DNA from: Bromus sterilis | Taxonomy: Eukaryota > Streptophyta > Magnoliopsida > Poales > Poaceae | Reading direction: 5' to 3' | Assembly: GCA_950022295.1 (NCBI GenBank) | Contig: OX465598.1 | Span: 114,249,001-114,313,000 of the forward strand | Length of the DNA: 64,000 bases | Part shown: positions 45,581-57,905 of the stretch, piece by piece | How the letters are laid out: every line of letters starts with the position of its first letter | Numbering within the stretch: the stretch's first letter is position 1 | The notes under the pieces: generated by a model | The model's database searches: none | Seen by the model: the letters and a program-made list of their open reading frames with translations, nothing else | Told to the model about the DNA's origin: nothing | Program-made: the position numbers and the translations under genes

Positions 45581-47448
45581 TTTAATTTTGATTATAGGAT
45601 CCCAACCATCTTCTAGATTTCTATGTATGGAGGCTTATACCCTAAGCTTCTCCTCCCTAGCTTTTATGAGATCTTGGTGATATGCTCCGTGAAGGCAAGG
45701 TTTAGTGTGATAGTGTGGGGGTCTCTAGACATTTTGTGTAGGAAACCAATAACTTCAGGAAGGGTACAATTATCAAAATCAAGGTCAGTACTATCAAGTA
45801 AGGTGGTAGTGATGTCATTTAGGCTTACCTTTTTGAAAGCCTCTATGTTCATTGGAGTTTCTTCTTCTACGGTTGAGGTAATAGCATCACCATTGATGGG
45901 TCCATTAGCTGGACTAGGGATGTGATGGGTGCTAAGATTGTTGAGATCCTCAACAACTTGGATAGTAGCAATGGTATGGTGTGTAGGAAGGCTCTTAATT
46001 CTATCTTCTTCCCCCTTTTCTCTAGCCCATCTATTTTTAAGTTTGGCCAACATCCTAATGTTTTCATTAATTTACACTTGAATACCATTCATAGGAGTGG
46101 TCTTCCTCTCCTCAAGGGGAGACGTTTTAATCTTAAGCAATTCTACCTCATGGGCTATGTTGTCTACCTTCAAAGAGAGACTATCTAATTTCTCTTCTAC
46201 ACTCTTGTTGAAGGATTTTTGGGTAGGGATAAAGTCCCTAAGCATGCTCTCTTATTCAGAAGTGGGGTTCTTGGTGCTATGATAAGTGTTGTTGTTCCCA
46301 TATTTGTTGGATGGGAACGGTCTAGGATTGCTACCAAGGTTACTCCTATAGGCATTGTTGTTGAAGTTGTTTCTAGAGATAAAGTTCACATCTACTTGTT
46401 CTTGAGCAACCAAGGAATTTAAAGGAACATCATGAGGATCAATAGGAGCTTTCTTGGTAAGTAAAGACATGATCAATTTAACCTTTTCATTTAGGGAAAA
46501 TATCTCCTCGACATAGTTTACCTTCCTACCTGTTGGAGCTCTTTCGGTGTGCCATTGGGAATAGTTGGTCATCATCTCTTCAATTGTTGAGGAAATCGTT
46601 AACTGGTACCTGCTCGGTTGGCTGGCAAGTAGGGGAATAACAGGCTAATCATGAAGTTAATAAATTAATCGGCTGATTTATTGATTTATCGGCTACTCGG
46701 TGACCCTACGAGTAGGGATTAATTGGCAAGTTAACTGGTTAATCGGACGAATTCTTGAATAGGGATTCTCTTCTAGTACTTTTGTGGCAGCACCAAGTGT
46801 TGTTGACATAAAGGTTCCTCCCGCGGTCGAATCTAACAGGTTCCGCGAGGTAAATTTCAAGCCTGCATAAAAAGTCTAGATAACCTTCCAAGTAGTCAAA
46901 CCATGCGTAGGGCAATCCTTAACAAGAGATTTCATACGTTCCCAAGCTTGGGAAACGTGTTCATTATCCAATTGCTTAAAATTCATAATATTACTCCTCA
47001 ATTGGATAATCTTAGCAGGTGGGTAGTACTTCCCAATAAAAGCATCCTTGCACTTATCCCAACAATCTATGTTATTCCTAGGCAAGGATTGGAATCAGAT
47101 TTTATCTCCTCCTCTTAAGGAGAAAGGAAAAAACTTAAGCTTAACAATATCACCTTCTACTTCTTTATACTTTTGCATATAACATAGTTCAACAAAATTA
47201 TTCAAGTGTAAAGCAACATCATCTCCAACACCAGAGAATTGTTCTTTCATAACAAGAGTAAGCAAAGCAGGTTTAATTTCATAAGAAGATGCTGAAGTGG
47301 AAGGTGTAGCAATAGGGGTGCAGATAAAGTCATTGTTGTTGTGACTAGTGAAGTCACACAACTTGGTGTTTTTGGTGGTACCCATAATAATAGTAGCAAG
47401 CAAGGTAACTAATTTTTTTGGTGTTTTTGGTAAAGGATACAAAAGCAA
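45581..47448 (-). pseudogene. Gag region of element C, frameshifted
   Basis: Traces in several minus-strand frames. 47448-47095 has EQFSGVGDDVALHLNNFVELC and VKLKFFPFSLRGG, the N-terminal half of the retrotransposon Gag domain. 47085-46876 has CKDAFIGKYYPPAKIIQLRSNIMNF and SQAWERMKSLVKDCPTHGL, its C-terminal half. 46575-46252 and 46053-45664 give low-complexity linker text. A block near 46595-46760 rich in GGTTAATCGG/TTAACTGG text interrupts the frame and looks foreign to it. No long single frame survives. Confidence 0.7.
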
Positions 47449-47526
47449 AAACTGAAAGGTAAACTAACAAGACTAAAAAGCAAAGATAAAAGATAGTGTG
47501 CAACTCCCCTATCTTGAAGAGTGGAG

Positions 47527-47544
47527 TCCCCAGCAATGGCGCCA
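47527..47544 (-). other. Primer-binding site of element C
   Basis: TGGCGCCATTGCTGGGGA on the minus strand, nine bases inside the LTR edge at 47554; same type as in A, with one base changed. Confidence 0.8.
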
Positions 47545-47553
47545 GAAATTTCT

Positions 47554-49227
47554 TGATGCTAGCGAGGAGATAATAGCTCTTGCCCATCGTTGGTTACCCC
47601 AAGTGGAAGGGAGATGTAGCGTAGCGGCAAATTTACCTTGGTGAAGATACCAAGCTTAACAGTCAATCCAGTAGGACTCAAACAACGACAAGTAGGTGGT
47701 TCGGCAAGTGATGCGCGTTTAAATGATTATCACTTGCTTTGCCTGGACCTGCACACACACAGATAGCTTTTCTCCCAACCAAGTTCAGAGAGGTTGTCAA
47801 TCTCTCCTGCCTTGTTGTTTACAAGGGATTAAACGCAAGGGGATAATGATAGTAGTGATAATTGCAACGAAAAGAAGTAAAATAAAGTGAAGGTGTAAAC
47901 AGTGGTGGAAATATGGATCGGGTTCACATGAAGTTCACTAGTGATGTCTCTCTCCCAAAATACGATAAACAACTATGCGTGGTGAACAAATTACAGCTTG
48001 GCAAATGACAGGATTAAAAACGCACCGCAATGCTAACTATGCTACAAAAGAAAGGAAGAGTCTGAAAAGCATGGGCAGTACGCCAAGACAAGTAGACCGA
48101 AATCCATCTGCATCTACTCAATAATCATCCACCTTGAGATATCTATCTAGAACATCTCGCTCGTATTAAGTTGCGAGCCCTACCCAAAGTGTAAACCCAA
48201 ATCAACAGACAAGTGCATTAAAAGAACTTTGCGTAAAGTAAACAGTCCTTGCACCCGCAAGTACAAGCACCGTTGTTTTCCCCCTGGTGGCAACAACACA
48301 TCCCCTAGACTCATGTTTCTGTCACTCAAGCTAGTCATCGGGACGCATGAACCCACAATCATGCATAATACTCCCTCTTGGAGTTCCAATTTACTACTTG
48401 GCCAAAGTAATAAAAGGAAACGGAGAACATGCAAGAATTACTCAAGAACATAAATATAAAATGAGAAGAACCAAATATATTACTCGTCACGATCTGAACA
48501 TAATCTCATCTTCCATCAGATCCCAGCAAACTCAACATAGCAACAGCAAGAAAATTACATAGGTTCCTTGATCATGTAGGGTAGCTCACAAGGTCTAAAC
48601 ATTGAAGAACAAAGGTGGAGAGAATACATCACTTAGCTACTGATCACGGACCAATGGTCCAAGGTAGACTACTCACGGCTCATACGAGAGGCGTCCATGG
48701 TGGTGGAGAGGCTCCCGGAGGTCAATCCTCCCTCCGGCAGGGTGCCTGGACAGGGTCTCTTGGCACCCTGATCTTGGAACTGCGGCGGCGGCGGAACAGA
48801 GGGCAGATCGCGAAAAAGGGTTCTGTCCTCGGGGGATTTGTCACGGGGGGTAAATATAGGAAAAGCGGGCAGCCAGGGGTGGACAAGGGAGTCCAGGTGG
48901 CCCCCTGGCGCGACCTAGGGTGGGGCCGCGCCCCCTGGGTGGGGCCCCCCTGCCCCCCCCCCCCCCTTCGGGCATCTGGAAGCTTCCATCTCGCTGATTT
49001 TTTTTATTTTTTTTGCGGAGTTTTTTGGGCACTTGAAGTAAAGGGAAAACCTAAAAAACCTGAAATACAAAAACAGCAGAAAACAGAAACTGGCACTATG
49101 GTGCATTGAGTTAATAGATTAGTCCAAATATGATCAAAAGTGTATGAAAGTGCATCAAAAGCATAGCAATATCACCCAAAACATGCATTGAGAAAGAAGA
49201 AATTTTAGATACGTTTTGGACGGATCA
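47554..49227 (-). repeat. 5' LTR of element C
   Basis: TGATGCTAGCG...GGACGGATCA, 1674 bp, directly followed by TCCAC, the right copy of the target duplication. Confidence 0.88.
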
Positions 49228-51752
49228 TCCACGCGTTGGAGAGGTCAGTAGGGACAGGAGTCTGGACCTCCATCCACTCAACAAAAAAATCGGGGATGCC
49301 ATGGGCTTTGATTGTTGTTGCGTGCTTGAAGTTGAGGTTCTGAGGGCTAAGCTCGATGTTCCACTCGGCGACTCGCCCGATGGCTTCGGGGTTGTTGAGG
49401 ATGTCCGCGAGTGGCGCGCTACTAACCATCATTATCAGGTGCTAGTCGAAATAGTGTGACACCTTGTGAGAGGTCATGAAGATAGCGTAGACAAGCTTCT
49501 GATAGTGCGGGTATCATTGTTGGGCACTTGCTAGGACTTTACTGAGATAGTAGATTGGTTTTTGGACGTTGTGAGCCTTGCCTTCTTCTGAGCGCTCGAT
49601 GATGAGTACAATGCTGACAACGCTGGTTCGAGAAGCTATGCACAGGTATAGTAGCTCACGTTCTTTAGGGGCCCTGGGTATTGGGGATTTGACAAGGTTT
49701 GCTTGAGGTCCGTGAATGTGTTACAGGCTTCATCTATCCACTAGAACTTGCCACCCTTCTTCAGTAGCTGGTAAAATGGTAGAGTCCTTTCCCCCATCCC
49801 GCTAATGAAGCGGCTTAGGGCTACTAGACGTCCTATGAATTGCAAAACTCCCTTGATGTTGACGTGTTCCTTCATTGTTGCGAGTGCTTGGACTTTCTCT
49901 GGGTTTTCTTAGATGCCTTTAGCGGACACCATGTATCCTAGGAGTTTTCCGACTGGTACGCCGAAGACGCATTTCTTCAAGTTGAGCTTGATGCGGTAGA
50001 GGTTGAGTGTTGCAAAATTCTCGCGTAGGTCCTGAAGCAAGGTGTTGGCCTTGTATGTTTACACAACTATGTCTTCGACGTAGACTTGCACATTTCGCCT
50101 GATTTGGTCCTTCAGAAATGCTTGCATCATCCGTTGATATGTGGCGCCTGCATTTTCCTGTCCGAATGGCATCGTCATATAGCAGAAGACGCCAAAGGGG
50201 GTGATGAACGATGTCTGTTCTTTGTATTTTTATTTCATCAATATTTTCTTCTAACCTAAATCTGCATCGAGGAACGAAAGGACGTCGCACCCTTCCATGG
50301 AGTCGATTCGGGGCAAGGGAAAGTAAACTTTTGGGCAATGTTTATTGACTGGCCCGTAGTCGACGCAGATGCGGAGTACGGGAGTGTCCTTTTTGGGTAC
50401 TAGCACTAGATTTGTGACCCATGTTTCCTTCTTTGTTTCTCGGATGAATTTTGCATCGAGTAACCTATTGACTTCTTCTCCTATGGCTCTGTGTTTTGGT
50501 TCGGAAAATCGACGTAGAGTTTTATTCACCGGTTTGGTTTTGGGGTAGATTTGGAGCTAGTGCTCGGCGAACTCCTTAGGGATTCTGGGCATGTCGGCTA
50601 GGCACCATGCAAAAATTTCCTGCTATTCGCGGAGGAATTCCATGAGTGCGCTTTCCTACTTTGCGGGTAGGTGGGCGTAGATCTGCACTGTCCTAGAAGG
50701 GTCGGATGATGGCACCTGGTGGGTGGTCGTGTCGTTGTCGATGCTGAAATCACGAGTGATCTCCTTGAGTTCGCTGCGATTGGCTATTGGGAAAAGGCTC
50801 CTGTCGGTCAGCATTCCAATTTCTGCGAGTTCTTGCGGCGCTCCGAGGGTGTCGGAGATTTTTTGAAAATCTTTGTCGCATTTGTCGGACTTGATGAAGC
50901 TTACGTTGATGGTGATGACTCCCCTGGGTCCTGGAATCTTGAGATTGAGGTATGCATAATGGGGGACGACCATGAATTGGGCGAATGCTGGCCGGCAAAG
51001 TATGGTGTGGTAATGTGACTGTCAATCCACCACTTCAAATATGAGATTTTTCCTTCCTAAAGTTGTCTTAGTTGTCCGGAAATGGCGTTGAGGCTGATCT
51101 TTCCGAGTGGTGAGATTGCCTTGATGGGCACAATGTCGTGGAACATGATGTCGGAGGTTTTCAGGGCGGAGTTTGGGATGAACATCTCTCGTAGCGTCTT
51201 GGAGAAGATGATTTTGATGATACTACCTCCGTCCATGAACATGCGCGACATGTCATAGTTGCCTATCTGAGCTTCGAGGACTACGGGTGCGTGTCCCAGC
51301 CTGGGGCTGGCTGGCGGGTGGTCATTTTGTGAGAATGTTATATCGGTGTCGGAACCCCGTAGGTAGATGGTGCTGTTGGTTTTGATGCAGTGGCTAGGTA
51401 GAATTGGAGGGTGATTGCTTCTTGTTGCTTGCTAGATGGGCACCCTTCTTGGATCATGTATACCCGTTCATAAGTTGGCGTGTAGTTTTCTTCGTCGTCG
51501 AGTGTTGGTTGGCGTCGTTGCGTCATGGCCTCCAGGTGATGAGTCGGCGACGGTCCGTCACGAGTGTACTGGATTGCCTACTGTGCATCCTTGTCGTGCC
51601 CTGATCTGAGTTTCCCTTCTTTGTCTTCGAAAGAGTGGAACAGGAAGAGTCCGTCGAGTTGGTCTTGTAGCGGGCGTGTTGTGTATGTGTCGTCGTGGTG
51701 TTTATTCGGCTATTGTCTTCGCTTGAGTGGTGGGTCTTCGAGGGTGTGTCGT
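49228..51752 (-). pseudogene. Tat element T2, protease to RNase H
   Basis: Read right to left: a gag-protease linker (51526-51338), protease with DGGSIIKIIF at the active-site position (about 51230), post-protease text matching T1/T3 (VPHYAYLNLKIPG, about 50970), RT N-terminus (FIRETKKETWVTNLVLVPKKD, DYGPVNKHCPKVYFPLPRID), further RT and RNase H traces in broken frames, and the linker SSAPLADILNNP...RVAEWNIELSP at the left edge. Many frameshifts; no active polyprotein. Interrupted at 49228 by C and at 51752 by S2. Confidence 0.82.
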
Positions 51753-53636
51753 TGATACATCCCAAACTTATCTATAATTTTTGCTTGTTCCATGCTTATA
51801 TTGGTGATATTGATATGTGATTTGCTACACTTTTATATCTTTTATAACTCAGTGCCTTAGTGCCAGTTTCTGTCTGCTAGCTGTTTCCCGTGCATTGCAG
51901 GAAAATGTCAAATACTAAAGTGCTCGAAAAAATCCAGAAATTTCATATAAAAAATTGAAACGTCCAAACGTATCTATAATTTCTGATTGTTCCATGCTTA
52001 TATCGGTGACTTTGCTACATGTTTTGCTGCACTTACATATCTCTTTCAACATATTTGGACTAACCTACTAACTCAGTGCCCCCGTGCCAGTTTTTGTTTG
52101 CTGTTGTCCGTGCATTGCAGGAAAAATACCAATTATTAAAGTGCTCGGAAAATTCCAGAAAAATTCGATAAAAAATCAGAGTGACAGAAGACTCTGGAAG
52201 CCCGAAGGAAGGCCGGAGGGTCCCCACCCCCTGGCCAGGCGGTCACACGGCACGGCCAAGGGGAGGTCGCGCCACCTGGCCTCCTGGTTAGGTGGGGCCT
52301 CCCCTCGGCCCCCCTTTCTCCTATATATTTCCCTCGATACAGAAACCCCCAAGAGGAGCCTCGTTACGCGATTCTCACCACTGTTCCGCCGCCGCTGCGA
52401 TCCTGATCTCGGGAACGCCAGAAGACCCTATCCCGGCACCCTGCCGGAGGGAGGATTCACCACCGGAGGCCTCTCAACCACCATGATTGCCTCCCGGATG
52501 TGTCGTGAGTGGTCTCCCTTGGACCATGGGTCTGTGATATGTATCTAGATGATGTCTTCTGTCCAATCTTGTGCCTCAATTCTTAGACCTTGTGAGCTGC
52601 CCTACATGATCAAGGCACTTTCGTATTAGTTTCTATGTTGTTATGTTGTGTTTGCAGGGATCCGATGGATTATGAGATTATGTTCAGATTGTGATTAGTA
52701 ATATATTTCGTTTACCTTTTATGTTTTAGTTATTGAGTATTCTTGCATGTTCTCCGTTGCTTTTTATTGCTTTGGCGAAATAGTAGAAAGTAACTCCAAG
52801 AGGGAGCGTTATGCATGATTGTGGGTTCATGCTCCCCGGTGTCTAGCTTGAGTGACAGAAACATGAGACTAGGGGATGTGCTACTTCCACAAGGGAGAAA
52901 ACAGCGGTGCTTGTAACCGCGGTTGCAAGGATTGCTTACACTACGCATAGAGTGGTAATGCAGTTGTCTGTTGCTTTTTTTTTAAGCTTAGTTGTCTGTT
53001 GCTTTGATCCTACAATTTTGTTGGGGTTCGCAACTTAATACCAGCAATATGTTCTGGATAGATATCTCAAGGTGGATGATTAGTGAGTAGATGTTGATGA
53101 CTAAATGGTCTACTCGCTTTGGTGTAATGCCCATACGATTGAGCCTCTAGCTTTCTTGTAGCATAATTAGCATTGCGGTGCGTTATAATTCTGTCAATTG
53201 CCCAGCTGTAATTTGTTCACCCAATATAGTTGTTTATCGTCTTATGGGAGATAGACATCACTAGTGAAAGTCGTGGGACCCTGGTTCGTATTTCCACCAT
53301 AGTTTACACCATTCATCTTACTGTTTTTCTTTCCTTCCCGTTTCAATCACCACTAATATTTCCCCTTGTATTTTGATCCTTTGTAAACAGCAAGGCCGGA
53401 GAGATTGACAACCTCTCTGAACTCGTTGGGAGAAAACTTAATTGTTTATGTGTGCAGGTCTAGGTTAAGTAAGTAATATCTTTCAGATGGCGCGTTTCCC
53501 ACTTCTCCACTTTTTTTTGCACTTGGAGTCCTACTGGAGACAAACCTTGGTATATTCGCCGAGGGGAATTCACCGTTGTCTACAACTTAACCTTCCACTT
53601 GCGGTAGCCAACGGAGAGCACTAACCAGTGCCATCA
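51753..53636 (+). mobile_element. S2: solo Athila-like LTR
   Basis: TGATACATCC...AGTGCCATCA, 1884 bp, flanked by GTCGT (51748-51752 and 53637-53641) inside T2. No interior is attached. The first 205 bp are directly duplicated in tandem (51753-51956 and 51957-52166), which explains its extra length over the LTRs of A and C. Confidence 0.88.
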
Positions 53637-53641
53637 GTCGT

Positions 53642-54204
53642 TGAGGCGGGTAGGTTTCCATGTGGCGCATGTTGCTAAAGGAACCACTCATGACCATCTT
53701 GATTCCCTGGTTTTTGTAGGAGTCGAGCTTTTTTTTTCTGTGGTTGTGGCATCTGTTGTTGTTGCTGTAGTCGTCGTGGTTGCAGTTGATGGGTGTTGAT
53801 TTGCGGCTGGTGACACGGTTATTGTTGGGAGTCACCGCATTGGCGAGTGCCTTGGTCAGAGAAAACTCGATGTTGATTTCCGTCGATGCTGGTGTTGTGG
53901 TCGATGTCGATCATGGCCTTGAGTGTGTCGGTCGGAATCAGTCAGTAGGGGGGAGAGTGGCTTATCGGTTGACGTAGGCCTGGAAACCTCGGAAAGCTGG
54001 GGCCGTCCCTACGCGTTGATATGGCGAGATCGACCGCAATATCGGAAGGTGCCTGGTGAAGTCGAGGGACCCGAACAGGTCGACCCCTGCTCGAGTTGCC
54101 TTCACGTCAGTGCCGATGATGGAGTCGCCAAGTTGCCAATTTCCTATGATGGAGCCGTCGAGACCGTGAATCCAACTCGCGTCTTTCCCACAGACGACAC
54201 CAAT
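53642..54204 (-). pseudogene. Tat element T2, shortened gag region and primer site
   Basis: Lies between S2 and the T2 LTR. No recognisable capsid domain, and the frames are short. At 54202-54185 the minus strand reads TGGTGTCGTCTGTGGGAA, the primer site, differing from T3 (TGGCGCCGTCTGTGGGAA) by two C-to-T changes. Confidence 0.65.
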
Positions 54205-56346
54205 TGACGAGGGTGGACCTCGGCAAATCGCATGGTTAGGTACCCTAGGTTGATTGAAGGGGAATGAGTGCGTAGTTGGCGATCTCGTCGGCTAACATGA
54301 GACATGGATTTACCCAGGTTCAAGGCTCTTGATCGGTAAAACCCCTACTTACTTCTCGATGTATTATATGAAGGAGGTGATTACAGTGGTGGATCCGACG
54401 AGATTGCTCTTGTCAGAGATGTTGCGATGTGTATTGCGATGATCCTAGACGTCCCCTCTACCAGACTTTATATAGTAGGCTAGGTCCCGAGGAGTCTGTC
54501 TGGGTTTATAGAGAGTTTCCTATTCTACGTAGCCTTGCACGCCAAGTCTTGGACTCCAAGTCGGTGCAATCGTTGGTGCCTCGGGTGGGCTCAGTAAGTT
54601 GATGTTGGGCCCTCCAAGGCTTCTAGTGGGCCACCGGTCTTGAGACGCACCGGGTACCTGATACGCGAGAGAGGATTGCTTCTCTCCCTTCGTTGGTTAC
54701 ACCAAGTGGAAAGTAAGATGCAGCGTAGCACCAAGTTTCCCTCGGTAAAGATACTGAGGTTGAGTATCGACCAGTAGGACTCCGGCAATGATAAGTACGT
54801 GTCAGCAGCGCACCTGACGCGGACCTGCACACAACACATTAACTTTGCCCCCAACGAAGTTCAGAGAGGTTGTCAATCTCTCCATTCTTGTTGTTTACAA
54901 AGGATCAAAGACACAGGATAATGATAATGATAGCAACTGAAAGTAAAAAAGCAAGATAATAAATGGGCGAATAAGCAGTGATGTGAATATGGATCGGGGT
55001 CCCATGATGTTCACTAGTGATGTCTCTCTCCCAAAATACGATAAGACTGCTATGCGAGGTAAACAAATTACAGAAGGGAAATTGACAGGATTATAAACGC
55101 ATCGCAATGCTAACTATGCTACAAAATAAAGGAAGAGGCTCAAAAGCATGGGTAGTACGCCAAAATAAGTAGACCGGAATCCATCTGCATCTACTACTAA
55201 TCATCCACCTTGAGATATCTATCCAGAACATCTCGCTGGTATTAAGTTGCGAGTCACACCCAAAGTGTAAACCCAAAGCAACAGACAACTGCATTAAAAA
55301 GAACTTTGCGTAAAGTAAACAATCCTTGTAACCGCAGTTACAAGCACCGTTGTTTTCCCCCTTGTGGCCACATCACATCCCCTAGACTCATGTTTCTGTC
55401 ACTCAAGCGTGTCATCAGGGGGCATGTACCCACAATCGAGCATAACGTTCCCTCTTGGAGTTACTACCTACCACTTGGCCAACGCAATAAATAGCAACGG
55501 AGAACATGCAAGAATTACTTCGGAACAAAAATACAAAAGATAAGAACCAATTATATTACTCTATCACAATCTGAGCATAATCTCATAATCCATCAGATCC
55601 CATCAAACTCAGCATAGCAAAAGCAGAAAGAATTACATATGTGCCTCGATCATGTAGGGAAGCTCACGAGGACTAAACCATGAAGATCAAAGAGGGGAGG
55701 ATAAAATCACATAGATACTGATCATGGACCCATGGTCCAAGGTTTACTACTCATGGCACATTCGGGAAGCGTCCATGGTGGAGGAGAAACTCCCGGAGGT
55801 CGATCCTCCCTCTGGCAGGGTGCCGGGAAGGGTCCTGACGATGCTCCCGATCTTGGAAGCGCGGCGGCGGTGGAACAGAGGAGAATTTGCGAAATAGGGT
55901 TCTGTCTTCGGAGTTTCCCCGTGACGGAGAATAAATAGGCGAAGGGGGCATCCAAGGGGCCACCAGGGGTCCAGACGCCCCCCGTGGCGCGGCCAGGCCC
56001 ATGGCCGCGCCAGGTGGCCGCCTGGGCCCCTGGTGGTGGCCCTCTGGCCCCACTTTGGGATTCTGGAGGCTTTCGACACGCTGATTTTTTATCCTATTTT
56101 TCCTGGATTTTTGGAGCACTTTTTATATGTGGAAAAACTGAAATAGAAAAACAGCAGAAAACAGGAACTGGCACTGGGGTGCACTGAGTTAGTAGGTTAG
56201 TCCAAATATGATCAAAAGTGTATGAAAATGTATCTAGATCATAGCAATATCACACAAAACAAGCATGGAGCGAGAATAAATTATCGATATGTTTGAGATG
56301 TATCAGTACCCTCACGGAGTGGAGTCATTGGGGTATCCCCTCGTGA
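54205..56346 (-). repeat. 5' LTR of Tat element T2, split by S3
   Basis: Right-hand (start) piece 56311-56346, which ends ATCCCCTCGTGA, and left-hand piece 54205-54658, which begins TGACGAGGGTGG. TATATAAAG is visible on the minus strand near 54468-54476. The arrangement is colinear with the T3 LTR once S3 and one GTACC are disregarded. Confidence 0.78.
54659..56305 (-). mobile_element. S3: solo Athila-like LTR
   Basis: TGATACGCGAGAGAG...GAGATGTATCA, 1647 bp, flanked by GTACC (54654-54658 and 56306-56310). Sequence is close to the LTRs of A and C. No interior attached, so a solo LTR left by LTR-LTR recombination. Confidence 0.9.
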
Positions 56347-57661
56347 AGGGCAGCCCCAAACACACGCAATAGATCTGTTCTACCATTGGCCTGCCCCTCT
56401 CTCCCCTTTATTAGATAAAATCTCCACCTTACCCCAAAGGGATGCTCCTCCCTCCTCTCTCCTCCGGTGGCCCCGAGCTCTGGATGGCGGAGCCCTGCCG
56501 AATCTACTACACCGTACTTGCGGATCAACCATAGAGAGAATGGTGTTTGATCTTTCGTTCGACGGACTTCTACATCTTCTTTCGTGGATTAGATCTGTTC
56601 GAGGGATTTCACTTGGATTAGATTGTTCGAGGGACTGCGCTACTACACGCTTCCCTAACTCTCCATCAACTTCTTCCGTTGCGAGAGGAACCTTGTGTGC
56701 ATCCAGCTATATCTTCTTGGGACTTGGTTTCGAAGTGCCAAATTTTTTTTCTACTCTGAATCCCAACATCGTTATCATGCGATAGGTCTAGTTATATATG
56801 CGGGTTTGATCTAGAGTTCATAGATATGAGCGGGCATTGCACACATTTTTCATTGTGCATGGTTTTTTGATAATAGACCCAAACTGAATTTTCTAGTTGC
56901 TTCCCCTCTAATTGCACAAGTTTATCCCACTTGTATTGCTTGATTTTGTTACAAACATCTTTCCCCTCGGGGTTCTTCTATGTTTCTCCTGAGTATGCTA
57001 GTCGCATGAAATGCTTTGGGTCTCATTTTGGTGTGTAGAAATTGTGTAACAAAAGGGGCGTGTTAGATTGTTGATCTAGCACGGGGATCACACGTAATGT
57101 CAATAGTTAAATATGGGTCGTGATATTAAACAGTAGTCGCATGGATGATACGCCCCGAGTGTTAATCTAACAATTTGAAGATTGTGCTTTATGTGGTTAC
57201 ATAGCTAGCTACACGATTTTCCATGCAAACCCTAGTAGCCATGTAAAATATTCAAAGAACCCGTAGTAGAACATCTAACTTGATTTTGCAGGAACATGTG
57301 ATGTGGTATATTCTTCTTCATGATAAAAGAAGGATGGAGAAGGCCTTCACCTCTCTCATAAAAATATGCCAATGATTTGGTCAAAAGAGTTGGTTTGTAG
57401 GTCTGCAAACCCTCTCCAACTCCACTATCCAGCACAAAACAAATATCTCTTACAGATGGAAAACTCTTGCATCAAGAGGACAGCACCAGATACATAAGCA
57501 TGGTGAGAGCACTTCAGTGTTTAACTCTCACCAGACCTGATATCTCTTTTGTTGTAAATAAAGTTTGTCATTACTTCATGCACCCACTACAAATCATTGG
57601 ACCGCAGTCAAACGCATAGTTAGATATATGAAATATACTTTGAAGGTTGGCCTCACTTTTA
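56347..57661 (+). pseudogene. Copia fragment K: LTR end, leader and pol piece
   Basis: The first 400 bp resemble the 3' part of the LTR of J (GGCGGAGCCCTGCCG, ACACCGTA, TTCGAGGGACTG). The next 550 bp resemble its leader (CACGGGGATCACACGTAA, CTAACTTGATTTTGCAGGA, GTGATGTGGTAT, ending about 57313). It then jumps to a copia RT/RNase H piece (LTRPDISFVVNKVCHYFMHP, about 57525-57590). Everything between is deleted. The fragment is cut at 57661 by CACTA-2, probably with target TTA. Confidence 0.75.
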
Positions 57662-57699
57662 CACTAGTAGAAAACAGGGCTTTGGTTCAAGCCTCTTTA

Positions 57700-57905
57700 G
57701 CCCATTAGTCTCGGTTGTGCTACGAACTGGGACCCATGGGGTGCATACGTCCCGGTTCGTGCACCTGGGGGGCCGGCCGAACCTCGTGGGGCATTGGTCC
57801 CGGTTCGTATGGACACTTATGTCGGTTCCAGACATGAACCGAGACCAATGGGCCTCGTGTGGAATTGGTTCCGGTTCATTTTTGGAACCGGGACTAAAGG
57901 CCTTG
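57700..57905. repeat. CACTA-2 subterminal repeats
   Basis: Repeated CGGTTCGT / GAACCGGGAC-type motifs in both orientations, next to the terminal repeat. A different motif from the GTGGCGCAT of CACTA-1, so the two elements belong to different families. Confidence 0.75.

Larger units (their letters stand above)
35688..49227 (-). mobile_element. Athila-like element C, both LTRs present
   Basis: Flanked by the target duplication TCCAC (35683-35687 and 49228-49232) within T2. In its own direction: 5' LTR 49227-47554, primer site 47544-47527, gag and protease traces 47450-45227, long noncoding 3' region to 42258, and 3' LTR 42257-35688. The 3' LTR is split by S1; without S1 and one TSD it measures about 1677 bp against 1674 bp for the 5' LTR. 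No RT, RNase H or integrase is present. Confidence 0.88.

Noticed and set aside
53642..54204. Possible host gene exon at the left of the T2 LTR
   Set aside because: Its position between protease and primer site of T2 and the lack of splice signals make it the shortened gag region.
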